Origin: Pontivivens marinum
GTDB lineage: Bacteria > Pseudomonadota > Alphaproteobacteria > Rhodobacterales > Rhodobacteraceae
Direction of reading: 5' to 3'
DNA: 64,000 nt
Assembly: GCF_900231835.1 (NCBI RefSeq)
Contig: NZ_OCTN01000005.1
Location: 124,001-188,000 of the forward strand
Numbering within the stretch: the stretch's first letter is position 1; every line of letters starts with the position of its first letter. The notes beneath the pieces were generated by a model, which was not told the origin of the DNA, did not search any database, and was given only the letters and a program-made list of their open reading frames with translations. Position numbers and translations under genes: made by a program. Shown in pieces: positions 9,508 to 17,636 of this stretch.

Positions 9508-10824
9508 ATGAGCCAGACCCTGCCTGCCACGGCCCCGATCGCCCCTGTCCGTTTGCAGGATCTGGGTCTGGAGGAGACATTCGCGCGGGACCTGATGCTC
9601 AAGACGATGTTCCGGATGAACCTCAGCATGCCGACGGAAATGTCACGCATCTGTGGCGTAACCCCGACCATCATCGACGCGCTGATCGACATTGCCCGCT
9701 CGCAAAACCTGATTGAGACATTGGGAAATCGCGGGGCGTCCTCCTCATCCGAGCTGCGCTACCAGTTGACGGATTCAGGCCGGATGCGGGCGCAGGACGC
9801 GCTGGCACAATCAGAATATTACGGCATCTTCCCCGTCGCCCTGTCCGCGTTCGAGGCGCAGAGCAAGCGGCAAAGCATCGGTGACGCCGCCATTCGCCGC
9901 CCGGGGTTGGAGGCCGCCTCGCGCCACCTCGTCCTGCCCGACGGCATGCTGGACAAGCTGGGACCGGCGGTGAATTCGGGCCGCTCTATCCTGTTTTACG
10001 GCCCCCCCGGCAACGGCAAATCCGTGCTGTCCGAGGCGATCCGCGATGCGCTAGGCGACGCGGTGTTCATCCCCCATACACTGACCGTTTTCGGCCAGAC
10101 GATCAGCCTGTTTGACCCCATCGTGCATCAGGTGGTTGAGGGACCGCAGGTCGATCCGCAGGGCATCCGCGCGCGCCCGCCGTTTGATCCGCGCTATGTG
10201 CTGTGCAAACGCCCCTCGGTGATTACAGGCGGGGAACTAACGCTGGATATGCTGGATCTGGGCTATAACCCGATCAGCCGCACCTATCAGGCCCCTTTGC
10301 AGCTAAAGGCGACGGGCGGCGTGTTCATCGTAGACGATTTGGGACGCCAACGTGAAAGCGCGCAGGCGCTGATGAACCGCTGGATTGTTCCGATCGAGCA
10401 GCGTTATGACCTTCTAAACCTGCAATCGGGGCAGAAATTCACGGTTCCCTTTGATACGCTGGTGATCTTCTCCACCAACTTTGCGCCCACCGAACTGTTC
10501 GATGGCGCAGCGTTGCGGCGGATTTACTACAAGATCAAAATCGACCGGCCAGGTCAGCAGGACTTCCTGAAGATGTTCGTCATCATGTCGCGCAAGGCAG
10601 GGTTCGAGCCGCGTGAGGAAGTCATCACCCATATGCTGCGCAACCTGTATCCCAGCCCCAGTGGCCCCTTTGCCGCATATCACGCCCCGTTTTTGATGAG
10701 CCAGATGGGATCGATCTGCGATTACGAGGGCATCCCGCGTGAGATGACAATCCCGCTGATGGAACGCGCATGGCAGAACCTGTACGTCGATTCCGATGAT
10801 AGCAGCGCGAAAGGAACCGGATAA
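9508..10824 (+). CDS. AAA+ ATPase with N-terminal winged-helix-like region, tad-linked
   Basis: A 438-residue cytoplasmic ATPase following tadV by three bases. Residues ~25-95 look like a winged-helix unit (MSRICGVTPTIIDALIDIA). The AAA+ core has Walker A GPPGNGKS at residues 165-172, Walker B VFIVDDLG with D276-D277, a sensor-1-like TLVIFSTNF and arginines in FDGAALRRIYYKI. No receiver or sigma-54 contact motif is seen, so it is not a typical enhancer-binding protein. Its tight linkage to the pilus genes suggests a role in assembling, regulating or disassembling the machine, but the function is unknown to me. Its stop overlaps the next gene as TAATG. Confidence 0.8.
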   Translation: MSQTLPATAPIAPVRLQDLGLEETFARDLMLKTMFRMNLSMPTEMSRICGVTPTIIDALIDIARSQNLIETLGNRGASSSSELRYQLTDSGRMRAQDALAQSEYYGIFPVALSAFEAQSKRQSIGDAAIRRPGLEAASRHLVLPDGMLDKLGPAVNSGRSILFYGPPGNGKSVLSEAIRDALGDAVFIPHTLTVFGQTISLFDPIVHQVVEGPQVDPQGIRARPPFDPRYVLCKRPSVITGGELTLDMLDLGYNPISRTYQAPLQLKATGGVFIVDDLGRQRESAQALMNRWIVPIEQRYDLLNLQSGQKFTVPFDTLVIFSTNFAPTELFDGAALRRIYYKIKIDRPGQQDFLKMFVIMSRKAGFEPREEVITHMLRNLYPSPSGPFAAYHAPFLMSQMGSICDYEGIPREMTIPLMERAWQNLYVDSDDSSAKGTG

Positions 10825-11600
10825 TGACCTGCGTCACAGTCGAGATTATAGACCACGTCGCCCATGTCCGCCTGAACCGTGCGGATAAAATGAATGCGCT
10901 GGACCCTGAAATGCTGGACGGCATCGTGCAGGCGGGCGCGGATGTGAACCGTGACGATGTGCGCGCCGTAGTCCTGTCGGGCGATGGCCGCGCCTTTTGC
11001 GCGGGTCTGGATGTTGCGACCTTTGGGAAGCTGGGTTCGGACCCGCAAATGTTGCTGGAACGAACCCATGGCCGGTCGAACCTGTTTCAGCGGGTCGCGA
11101 TGATCTGGCACGAATTGCCAATGCCGGTGATCTGCGCGCTGCACCACACCTGCTTTGGCGGCGGCCTGCAAATCGCGATGGGGGCCGATATCCGTATCGC
11201 GGCACCCCAAACCCGTATGAGCATTATGGAGATGAAGTGGGGCTTGGTCCCCGATATGGGCGGCATGGTCCTGCTGCCCCGCCTGATCCGCGCCGATGTG
11301 ATGCGCCGCCTGACCTATACCGGTGAGGTGTTCACGGCGGAACAGGCGCTGGACTGGGGCATGGTGACAGAAATCGCGGATGACCCGCTGGCGCGCGCAC
11401 GCGAACTTGCCACCGATATTGCCGGCAAATCGCCCAGCGCCATTCGCACGGCCAAGGCATTGGCCGAAATCGCAGCGACACAACCGGTGGAGCAGGTTCT
11501 ACTGGCGGAATCGCAGCTACAGGCCGATCTGATCGGCAAACCGCATCAGATGGAGGCCGTGATGGCCAATATGCAAAAGCGCGCACCGGATTTCAAATGA
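10824..11600 (+). CDS. Crotonase-family protein (enoyl-CoA hydratase/isomerase)
   Basis: A 258-residue crotonase-fold enzyme acting on acyl-CoA thioesters. The oxyanion-hole motifs are FCAGLD and CFGGGLQIA. At the catalytic positions it has Glu in MEMKWG and Asp in VPDMGG, spaced eight residues apart; ordinary hydratases have two glutamates, and a Glu/Asp pair is known from dienoyl-CoA isomerases. An isomerase is therefore as likely as a hydratase. It overlaps the AAA+ gene (TAATG) and the next gene (ATGA), placing a metabolic enzyme inside the tail of the tad transcript. Confidence 0.85.
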   Translation: MTCVTVEIIDHVAHVRLNRADKMNALDPEMLDGIVQAGADVNRDDVRAVVLSGDGRAFCAGLDVATFGKLGSDPQMLLERTHGRSNLFQRVAMIWHELPMPVICALHHTCFGGGLQIAMGADIRIAAPQTRMSIMEMKWGLVPDMGGMVLLPRLIRADVMRRLTYTGEVFTAEQALDWGMVTEIADDPLARARELATDIAGKSPSAIRTAKALAEIAATQPVEQVLLAESQLQADLIGKPHQMEAVMANMQKRAPDFK

Positions 11601-12358
11601 GGGTCGGCGTCGCCGGATGTGGTCGCATGGGCGGACCAATGGCCGCTGCATTGGCCATGAAATTCGACACGGTCGGCTATGATGTCTTGACGAAACCCTA
11701 TCCGTTCATGAGCGACAGTCTGGATGGATGCGAGGTGATCTTTACCGTTGTGCGCGATCAGGCGGAAACCGATCTAGTCCTCTCCGACGTACTGAAAATT
11801 GCCTCGCTGCACACGTTGGTTATCTGCTCCACCCTATCGCCGGTCTATGTGAAATCCCTGCGCGCCCGCGTGCCTGCCCATATCGATCTGGTCGATGCCC
11901 CGATGTCAGGCGCGGCGATTGCGGCGCAGGAACAGCGGCTCAGCTTTATGCTGGGCGGTGACGCCGCTGTGCTGGACCGGCTGCAACCGCTGCTCGACGT
12001 GATGGGCACGAAGTTCCACCGCATGGGCGATTACGGCGCGGGCATGACGGCCAAGGTATGCAACAACCTCGTCGCGGCCAGTTCCACCGCTGCGACGCGC
12101 ACGGCGCTGGCATGGGCGGCGGAACATGGGCTGGACCGTGATGCGCTGCTGAAACTGATGCATGATAGCTCCGGCCAAACATGGCTCGGCTCGAACTTCG
12201 ATGCGATCGAGTTTGCGGCAGATGGCTATGCCGACGATAACACCATCGGCATTCTGGCCAAGGACGTGACCGCAGCCAAGGACGCCGCCCCCGCAGGAGG
12301 CGACACCACATTGGCCGACGCGATCATCCACACCATTCGCAATCTAAAGCCGCTGTGA
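11597..12358 (+). CDS. NAD(P)-binding beta-hydroxyacid dehydrogenase-like protein
   Basis: A 253-residue member of the 3-hydroxyisobutyrate dehydrogenase family. The Rossmann motif is VAGCGRMGGPMA (residues 5-16), the substrate-sensing loop is DAPMSGAA (100-107) and the catalytic lysine is K153 in GAGMTAKVCNN. At 253 residues it is about 40 shorter than usual members, mainly because the region after the Rossmann loop is compact (there is no long beta-alpha segment before YDVLTKPYP). The overlap ATGA with the crotonase gene suggests both work in one pathway, perhaps branched-chain acyl-CoA breakdown. The true substrate cannot be read from the sequence. Confidence 0.82.
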   Translation: MRVGVAGCGRMGGPMAAALAMKFDTVGYDVLTKPYPFMSDSLDGCEVIFTVVRDQAETDLVLSDVLKIASLHTLVICSTLSPVYVKSLRARVPAHIDLVDAPMSGAAIAAQEQRLSFMLGGDAAVLDRLQPLLDVMGTKFHRMGDYGAGMTAKVCNNLVAASSTAATRTALAWAAEHGLDRDALLKLMHDSSGQTWLGSNFDAIEFAADGYADDNTIGILAKDVTAAKDAAPAGGDTTLADAIIHTIRNLKPL

Positions 12359-12364
12359 TTCCCC

Positions 12365-14752
12365 ATGGCGCTGCCCGACCTGTTCACCGACTGGTTTGCG
12401 TCAAAGGGCTGGTCGCCGCACCCGCACCAACTCGCGCTACTAGACGCACAGGCACGCTCCACCCTGCTGATCGCCCCGACCGGTGGGGGTAAGACGCTGG
12501 CGGGGTTCCTGCCCTCACTGGTGCAGCTATCCAACGGCCCGCATCAGGGGATGCACACGCTGTATATTTCCCCGCTCAAGGCATTGGCGGCGGATATCCG
12601 GCGTAACCTTGAAACCCCCGTCCGCGAAATGGGTCTGGACCTGCGGATCGAGGACCGCACCGGCGATACCAAGCAAAGCACCCGTCAGCGGCAGCGCGTC
12701 GATCCCCCCGATATCCTGCTGACCACACCGGAAAGCCTCGCCCTGTTGCTCAGCTATCCGGAAGCCCCGCGCATCTTCGGCGGTCTGCGCCGCGTGATTG
12801 TTGATGAGATTCATGCGCTGGCCGAAAGCAAACGCGGCGATCAGATGACCCTGTGTCTGGAACGGCTGGAAACTCTCGCCCCCGATTTCCACCGCACAGG
12901 GTTGAGCGCAACGGTCGAGGACCCGCCTGCGCTGGCTCGGTTCCTTGGCCCTGATACGGATATCCTGCTGGCCGATGCAGGCCCGCCTGCCGATATTGCC
13001 ATGCTGGACACCGCCCAGCCCCCGCCATGGATCGGTCAGGGTGGCAGGCATGCCGCGCCCGAGGTGATGCAGCAAATCCACCAGCACAAGATCACCATCA
13101 TCTTCATCAACACCCGCGCCCAATCTGAGCTGTTCTTTCAGGCGCTCTGGGCGGTAAACGACGAAAATCTGCCGATTGGCCTGCACCATGGCTCGCTCAG
13201 CAAGGAGGCCCGTCAGCGGGTCGAGGCCGCAATGGTGGCGGGCGAATTGCGTGCCGTTGTGGCGACCGGCAGCCTCGATCTGGGCATTGATTGGGGGAAT
13301 GTTGATCTTGTGATACAGGTCGGTGCCCCAAAAAACGTCAAGCGTTTGGTGCAGCGGATCGGGCGGGCGAACCACCGGTATAACGCCCCGTCCAAGGCGT
13401 TGATTGTGCCTGCAAACCAATTTGAAATCATCGAATGCCGCGTCGCGTTGGAGGCCGTAGAGGATGCCGATCTGGACGGCGATCCCCGCCCCGATGCGCC
13501 ACTGGACGTGTTGTGCCAGCACATCCTGCTAACCGCCTGTTCCGCCCCGTTCGATGCTGATGCGCTCTATGAGGAAGTTAAACGTGCGGGGGCCTATCAC
13601 ACCCTCAGCCGGGCGGCATTTGAGCGGTGCCTGGATTATTGCGCCACCGGCGGCTACGCCCTGCGCGCCTATGACCGTTATCAACGCTTGGTGGAACGTA
13701 ACGGCAAGTGGCAGCTACGCGACCCCCGCGCGGCCCGTGATCTGCGGATGAATGTCGGCACGATTCTGGACAGCCACACGCTAAAGGTCGCCTATCGTCG
13801 TGGCCGCATGTTGGGAGAGGTCGAGGAAGCCTTTGCCGCGCAACTGGTCCCCGGCGATACCTTCCTGATTGGCGGGCAGGTCGTGGAATATGACAGCCTG
13901 CGGGAAATGACGGTGCGCGTTAGTCCGTCGAACGGAAAAGCCCCCAAGATCGCAGCCTTTGGCGGCAGCAAACTGGCCATGTCCACCAAACTGGCGCACC
14001 GCGTGCTAGATTTTCTGAATGATCGCGCCGCATGGGCCCGCCTGCCACAGCACAGCGCCGACTGGCTGGACCTGCAAACGCGTATCAGCCAGATGCCACA
14101 GGCGGATCGGCTGCTGGTCGAAACCTTTGCCCGTGGGCCGAATTTCTATTCCGTCTGGTACGCCTTTGCCGGTCGCAACGCCCATCAAACGCTGGGCATT
14201 ATCCTGACACGACGGATGGAGGAGGCTGGGCTGGGCCCCCTCGGCTTTGTCGCCAATGATTACGCGCTGATGATCTGGTCTCTGGACCCTGTGACCGACC
14301 CCGGCGCCCTGTTGCAAGGCGAGGATTTGCGCAGCGCCTTGGACACGTGGTTCAGCGAAAACACGGTGATGAAGCGGACCTTCCGCATCCCTGCCCGCGT
14401 CGCCGGATTGATCAGCCAGAACCTGCCGGGCCAACGCAAATCGGGGCGGCAGGCGACGTTTTCCACCGATATCCTGTACGACACGCTGCGCCGCTATGAT
14501 CCTGAGCACCTGATGCTGGAAATCACCCGCGCTGAGGCGATGCGCGGCATGGTCGATTTTGATCGGGTCGAGGAATTATTAAGCCGGATCAAGGGCCGCG
14601 TCGATCACGTCGCAGCACCCCATGTCACGCCCCTCAGCGCGCCACTGATTCTGGAGGTCGGTCGCGTTCCGGTAAGGGGAGAGGCCGAACGCCGCCTGCT
14701 GGACGATGAGATTGGCGCGGTATTGCGCGAGGCAGGCGTCGCAACGCCCTAG
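12365..14752 (+). CDS. lhr: Lhr-type DEXH-box helicase (ligase-associated family)
   Basis: A 795-residue superfamily 2 helicase resembling the 'ligase-associated DNA damage response' DEXH helicases. Seen are Walker A APTGGGKTLAG (K43), the DEIH box at residues 147-150, HHGSLSKEARQRVE, ATGSLDLGIDWG and the arginine motif QRIGRANHR; the long C-terminal region fits the Lhr winged-helix and beta-barrel domains. In many bacteria this gene sits with an ATP-dependent ligase, an exonuclease and a phosphoesterase for DNA repair; none of these is next to it here, although an unrelated metalloprotease gene is convergent, with stop codons overlapping. Confidence 0.9.
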   Translation: MALPDLFTDWFASKGWSPHPHQLALLDAQARSTLLIAPTGGGKTLAGFLPSLVQLSNGPHQGMHTLYISPLKALAADIRRNLETPVREMGLDLRIEDRTGDTKQSTRQRQRVDPPDILLTTPESLALLLSYPEAPRIFGGLRRVIVDEIHALAESKRGDQMTLCLERLETLAPDFHRTGLSATVEDPPALARFLGPDTDILLADAGPPADIAMLDTAQPPPWIGQGGRHAAPEVMQQIHQHKITIIFINTRAQSELFFQALWAVNDENLPIGLHHGSLSKEARQRVEAAMVAGELRAVVATGSLDLGIDWGNVDLVIQVGAPKNVKRLVQRIGRANHRYNAPSKALIVPANQFEIIECRVALEAVEDADLDGDPRPDAPLDVLCQHILLTACSAPFDADALYEEVKRAGAYHTLSRAAFERCLDYCATGGYALRAYDRYQRLVERNGKWQLRDPRAARDLRMNVGTILDSHTLKVAYRRGRMLGEVEEAFAAQLVPGDTFLIGGQVVEYDSLREMTVRVSPSNGKAPKIAAFGGSKLAMSTKLAHRVLDFLNDRAAWARLPQHSADWLDLQTRISQMPQADRLLVETFARGPNFYSVWYAFAGRNAHQTLGIILTRRMEEAGLGPLGFVANDYALMIWSLDPVTDPGALLQGEDLRSALDTWFSENTVMKRTFRIPARVAGLISQNLPGQRKSGRQATFSTDILYDTLRRYDPEHLMLEITRAEAMRGMVDFDRVEELLSRIKGRVDHVAAPHVTPLSAPLILEVGRVPVRGEAERRLLDDEIGAVLREAGVATP

Positions 14753-15435
14753 GCGTCAAACCGATACCGATGCAAATCCGCCCCATCCGTGCGCAGCCAA
14801 GTGCGCTGCTCCTGCCAACCCGGTTTCAGCCGGTCCACAATGGTCCAGAAATCGGCGGAGTGGTTCATCTCGATCAAATGCGCGACCTCATGTGCAGCGA
14901 CGTAGTCCAGCACTTGCATCGGGGCCATAATCAACCGCCACGAAAACATCAGATTGCCGTCGCTGGTACAACTGCCCCATCGGGATCGCGGGTCGCGCAG
15001 GGTCAGCTTGCCGCTTGGAACGCCTAGCTGCGCCGCATAATGCACCGTCGCAGTGGCCAGCCGGTCACGGGCCAGCCCGCGCAGCCACGCGGACAGCGCC
15101 CCACCCGGATTGCCCAGCGGCGCGTGCAGCACACCCTGCGCCGCCGCGATACCCCGACGCTTGCTCAACTGAACCTTGTGCAGGTTTCCCTCGACAGGAA
15201 TGACCGTCCCCTCGGCAATGGGGACGGGTTGTGGCGTGCGGGCCAATGCGGCGCGCAGCCAATCCTCACGCTCCATCAGAAAGCCATCAATGGCCTTATC
15301 CGCCACACGGCGCGGCGCGGTCAGCACAGGATCACCGCCGATAAAGGGCACACGCAACGTCAACTGACGCGCCTGCGCGGAACGGCGCAACACCACCGTA
15401 ATCGGAGGCGACCCGATGCGTCGAAGCTCGCTCAC
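14749..15435 (-). CDS. YgjP-like metalloprotease (M48/DUF45)
   Basis: A 228-residue zinc metallopeptidase-like protein of the YgjP/SprT-related DUF45 family. The zinc site is AAHEVAHLIEMNHSADFW: H182, E183, H186 and probably H192. The family hallmark SRWGSCTSDG precedes it (residues 151-160). The cellular role of YgjP-like proteins is poorly known. Its stop codon overlaps that of the convergent helicase gene (CTAG shared), so the two transcripts meet with no space for a separate terminator. Confidence 0.9.
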   Translation of the reverse strand: MSELRRIGSPPITVVLRRSAQARQLTLRVPFIGGDPVLTAPRRVADKAIDGFLMEREDWLRAALARTPQPVPIAEGTVIPVEGNLHKVQLSKRRGIAAAQGVLHAPLGNPGGALSAWLRGLARDRLATATVHYAAQLGVPSGKLTLRDPRSRWGSCTSDGNLMFSWRLIMAPMQVLDYVAAHEVAHLIEMNHSADFWTIVDRLKPGWQEQRTWLRTDGADLHRYRFDA

Positions 15436-15442
15436 CTAATCC

Positions 15443-16687
15443 TCAGGCGTGGGGTGCGCGCTGCGCTTGCATGAACTCCGCCACCTTGGGCTGGATGAAA
15501 TTGCGCCAGCGCGATCCGTTGAACACGCCGTAATGGCCAACCTTTTCCTGCACATAGTGCACACGCTTTTCATCCGGCAGATTCGAGGCCAGATCATGCG
15601 CCGCCTCGGTTTGGCCCAGACCGGTAATGTCGTCCTTCTCACCCTCAATGGTCATGATGGCGATATCGGTAATCGCCGCAGGCTGTACCAGACGGTCGCG
15701 ATACATGTATTCGCCAATGGCCAAGGACCGCTTTTGGAACACACGCTCAATCGTTTGCAGATAGAATTCCGCAGTTAGATCCATCACCGCGTTATATTCA
15801 TCATAAAAGGTCTGGTGCTGCGCAGTGCTGTCACCATCCCCCTTGATCAAATTGCGGAACTGGCGGACATGCGCGTCAACATGGCGATCCATGTTCATGG
15901 ACATAAAGCCGGATAGTTGCAGGAACCCGGGATAGACCCGCCGCATGAACCCCTGATTGGGGAAGGGCACAGTCACGATGACGTTGTTCTCAAACCAGCT
16001 CAACGGGCGACCGGTGGCCAGATCATTGGGTTGCTTTGGATTGCGCGAGGTATCAATCGGCGACCCCATCAGCGTAACAGATGCAGGGCGCGCAGCATCG
16101 TTATCCTCGGCCATTAGGGAGGCCGCGGCCAGAACCGGCACACCGGGCTGACATACGGCCAGAACCGCAGGACGCTCACCGGTTTTGCGCGCCAGATAGC
16201 GGCACAGCTCCATCACGTAATCGGTATAATCATCCAGATCGAAATCACCGGCGGTGACCGGCACGTCACGCGCATCGACCCAATCGGTGATGTAAACGTC
16301 GTGATCGGGCAACATCTGCGTGACCGTACCGCGCAACAGCGTGGCGTAATGGCCCGACATTGGCGCCACAATCAGAACCGGTGTTTGGTCCGCAGGGGCG
16401 TCAGGCTTGGTAAAATGCAGCAGGTTGCAAAATGGCAGTTCCAGCTCGATCTGCTCAACCACGTCGAGGGTCTTACCATCGGTTACGACGGTTTTGATGC
16501 CGAATTCCGGCTTTGCGTAACGTCGCGTCGCATTGATGAACATCTCACATGCAGCAGCGGATGCGCGGGCCTGATAGGACGTGGACATGGGATTGAACGG
16601 CGAGGACAACATCTGCTGGCCCATCCGCGCGGCCTGCCGCATTGGGCCTAGCGCCGCATGCGTATATTCGTAGGCATGATACAGCAT
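15443..16687 (-). CDS. phaZ: Intracellular polyhydroxybutyrate depolymerase PhaZ
   Basis: A 414-residue cytoplasmic PHB depolymerase that mobilises the storage polymer to hydroxybutyrate units. The nucleophile motif is VCQPG with Cys179, matching the cysteine nucleophile known in Ralstonia PhaZ1 instead of the serine of ordinary lipases. The protein begins MLYHAYEYTHAALGP, typical of this family. I place the start at 16687 behind AGGGGACAGGCA; an in-frame extension to 16792 lacks a ribosome site. The PHB synthase gene that often faces phaZ in Rhodobacterales is absent; the divergent gene is the FYDLN protein. Confidence 0.93.
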   Translation of the reverse strand: MLYHAYEYTHAALGPMRQAARMGQQMLSSPFNPMSTSYQARASAAACEMFINATRRYAKPEFGIKTVVTDGKTLDVVEQIELELPFCNLLHFTKPDAPADQTPVLIVAPMSGHYATLLRGTVTQMLPDHDVYITDWVDARDVPVTAGDFDLDDYTDYVMELCRYLARKTGERPAVLAVCQPGVPVLAAASLMAEDNDAARPASVTLMGSPIDTSRNPKQPNDLATGRPLSWFENNVIVTVPFPNQGFMRRVYPGFLQLSGFMSMNMDRHVDAHVRQFRNLIKGDGDSTAQHQTFYDEYNAVMDLTAEFYLQTIERVFQKRSLAIGEYMYRDRLVQPAAITDIAIMTIEGEKDDITGLGQTEAAHDLASNLPDEKRVHYVQEKVGHYGVFNGSRWRNFIQPKVAEFMQAQRAPHA

Positions 16688-16740
16688 TGCCTGTCCCCTG
16701 TACTGACTCTTTTTGTTTGCGTCTGCGAAGGTGCGCCGTT

Positions 16741-16767
16741 TTGCGGTGCATTGCAACACATTGCTGC
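16741..16767. promoter_or_regulatory. TGC-rich sequence, possible PhaR operator
   Basis: Between phaZ and the divergent FYDLN gene lies a run of TGC and GCA words (TTGC, GTGCATTGCAA, CATTGCTGC). PhaR repressors of Paracoccus and Rhodobacter are known to bind TGC-rich inverted sites near PHB genes. The match is by eye only and the half-sites are not perfectly spaced. Confidence 0.25.
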
Positions 16768-16850
16768 TTTCAGGGGCCAAAGCCTTTGACATCTATCCGC
16801 CCCTGTGGCACGGCACCGTCTTTAGTTATACGAGCAATGAGGGAAGTCTG

Positions 16851-17189
16851 ATGCCGGAACAGGAATGGGGCACGAAGCGTCTTTGCCCTAGCTGCACGAC
16901 ACGCTTCTACGATCTGAATAATGAACCGACCACGTGCCCCAATTGCGGCGCAGTGCATGAACTGTCGGTCTTTACCCTGACCAAAGCCAAAGGCGCCCGC
17001 GCCGAGGCCGCGAAAAAGGAAAAGGCAAAGGCAGATGCAGCCGAGGCTGTGGTCGATGACGTGCTGGACGATGATGACGACGACAGCGATCTGAATGCCG
17101 ATGATGATACGGTGTTGGACGATGACGACGATGACAGCGTTTCGCTCGATGAGATCGCAGACGCATCGAAAGATAACGACGACGATTGA
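16851..17189 (+). CDS. FYDLN acid domain protein (TIGR02300 family)
   Basis: A 112-residue protein of the alphaproteobacterial FYDLN-acid family. The N-terminal 35 residues hold two CxxC pairs (C12-C15 and C29-C32) flanking TTRFYDLNNEPTT, a likely zinc ribbon. After a short Lys/Ala-rich helix the remainder is extremely acidic with runs of Asp (for example DDDDDDS). The start at 16851 follows GAGGGAAG; longer open frames upstream run through the phaZ promoter region and are not used. The function of the family is not established. A 7-base-pair hairpin follows the stop. Confidence 0.93.
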   Translation: MPEQEWGTKRLCPSCTTRFYDLNNEPTTCPNCGAVHELSVFTLTKAKGARAEAAKKEKAKADAAEAVVDDVLDDDDDDSDLNADDDTVLDDDDDDSVSLDEIADASKDNDDD

Positions 17190-17208
17190 TTTCCGTCTTT
17201 GCGGAAAT
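17189..17208 (+). terminator. Short hairpin after the FYDLN gene
   Basis: ATTTCCG (17189-17195) pairs with CGGAAAT (17202-17208) around a six-base loop, starting in the stop codon; a T-rich stretch (CTTTTCC) follows about eight bases later. It may act as a weak terminator separating this gene from the tRNA gene. Confidence 0.4.
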
Positions 17209-17221
17209 AACACTTTTCCCC

Positions 17222-17250
17222 TTGCGCGGGACCGGCAGTCGGCCTAGACA
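17222..17250 (+). promoter_or_regulatory. Putative housekeeping promoter of tRNA-Ala
   Basis: TTGCGC (17222-17227) and TAGACA (17245-17250) are separated by 17 bases, a fair match to the sigma-70 pattern. The start point would fall near 17257, about 20 bases before the mature tRNA. Confidence 0.45.
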
Positions 17251-17275
17251 TCCGCCGGTATCGTGCAAGCGGTTC

Positions 17276-17351
17276 GGGGCCTTAGCTCAGCTGGGAGAGC
17301 GCCTGCATGGCATGCAGGAGGTCAGGGGTTCGATCCCCCTAGGCTCCACCA
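17276..17351 (+). tRNA. tRNA-Ala (anticodon GGC)
   Basis: A complete 76-base cloverleaf. The acceptor stem GGGGCCT (17276-17282) pairs with AGGCTCC (17341-17347) with one G-T pair; the D arm contains AGCTCAGCTGGGAGAGC; the anticodon stem CCTGC/GCAGG encloses the loop ATGGCAT with anticodon GGC at 17309-17311; the T arm contains GGTTCGATCC. The discriminator A and the CCA end are encoded in the DNA. GGC reads GCC and GCU alanine codons. Confidence 0.97.
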
Positions 17352-17636
17352 AATATCCTTTTTTCGATATTTGACGGGAATGACCGAACAGGTCACCTGT
17401 GTTCCTGATGCAAAATCAGCACCCCCAATAGCGCAACAATATTTCGCGAACAGCACAGTTACCATTTAGTTAACGCACCCCTACACAGCTATTTATGCGC
17501 ATTAAGAAATAAACTTATCCCTGTTTTGGGCAAGACACCTGCACCACCCACACAGTAGAGTTACCGCATCGCATCGTCATATCTGCGTCTGTAAAGCAGG
17601 CACTCATATCGGCCCGCCCCTTGCAGGACTATATTT
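17352..17636. other. Intergenic stretch between tRNA-Ala and the MFS gene
   Basis: No gene is seen in these 285 bases. Just after the tRNA is a weak AT-rich hairpin (AAATATC 17351-17357 with GATATTT 17366-17372). A 13-base near-perfect palindrome ACAGGTCACCTGT at 17388-17400 could be an operator. The rest is relatively AT-rich leader sequence with no further structure that I can support. Confidence 0.4.

Noticed and set aside
12527-13522. A 331-codon minus-strand frame inside the helicase gene
   Set aside because: Shadow of an unambiguous helicase with all motifs in the sense frame.
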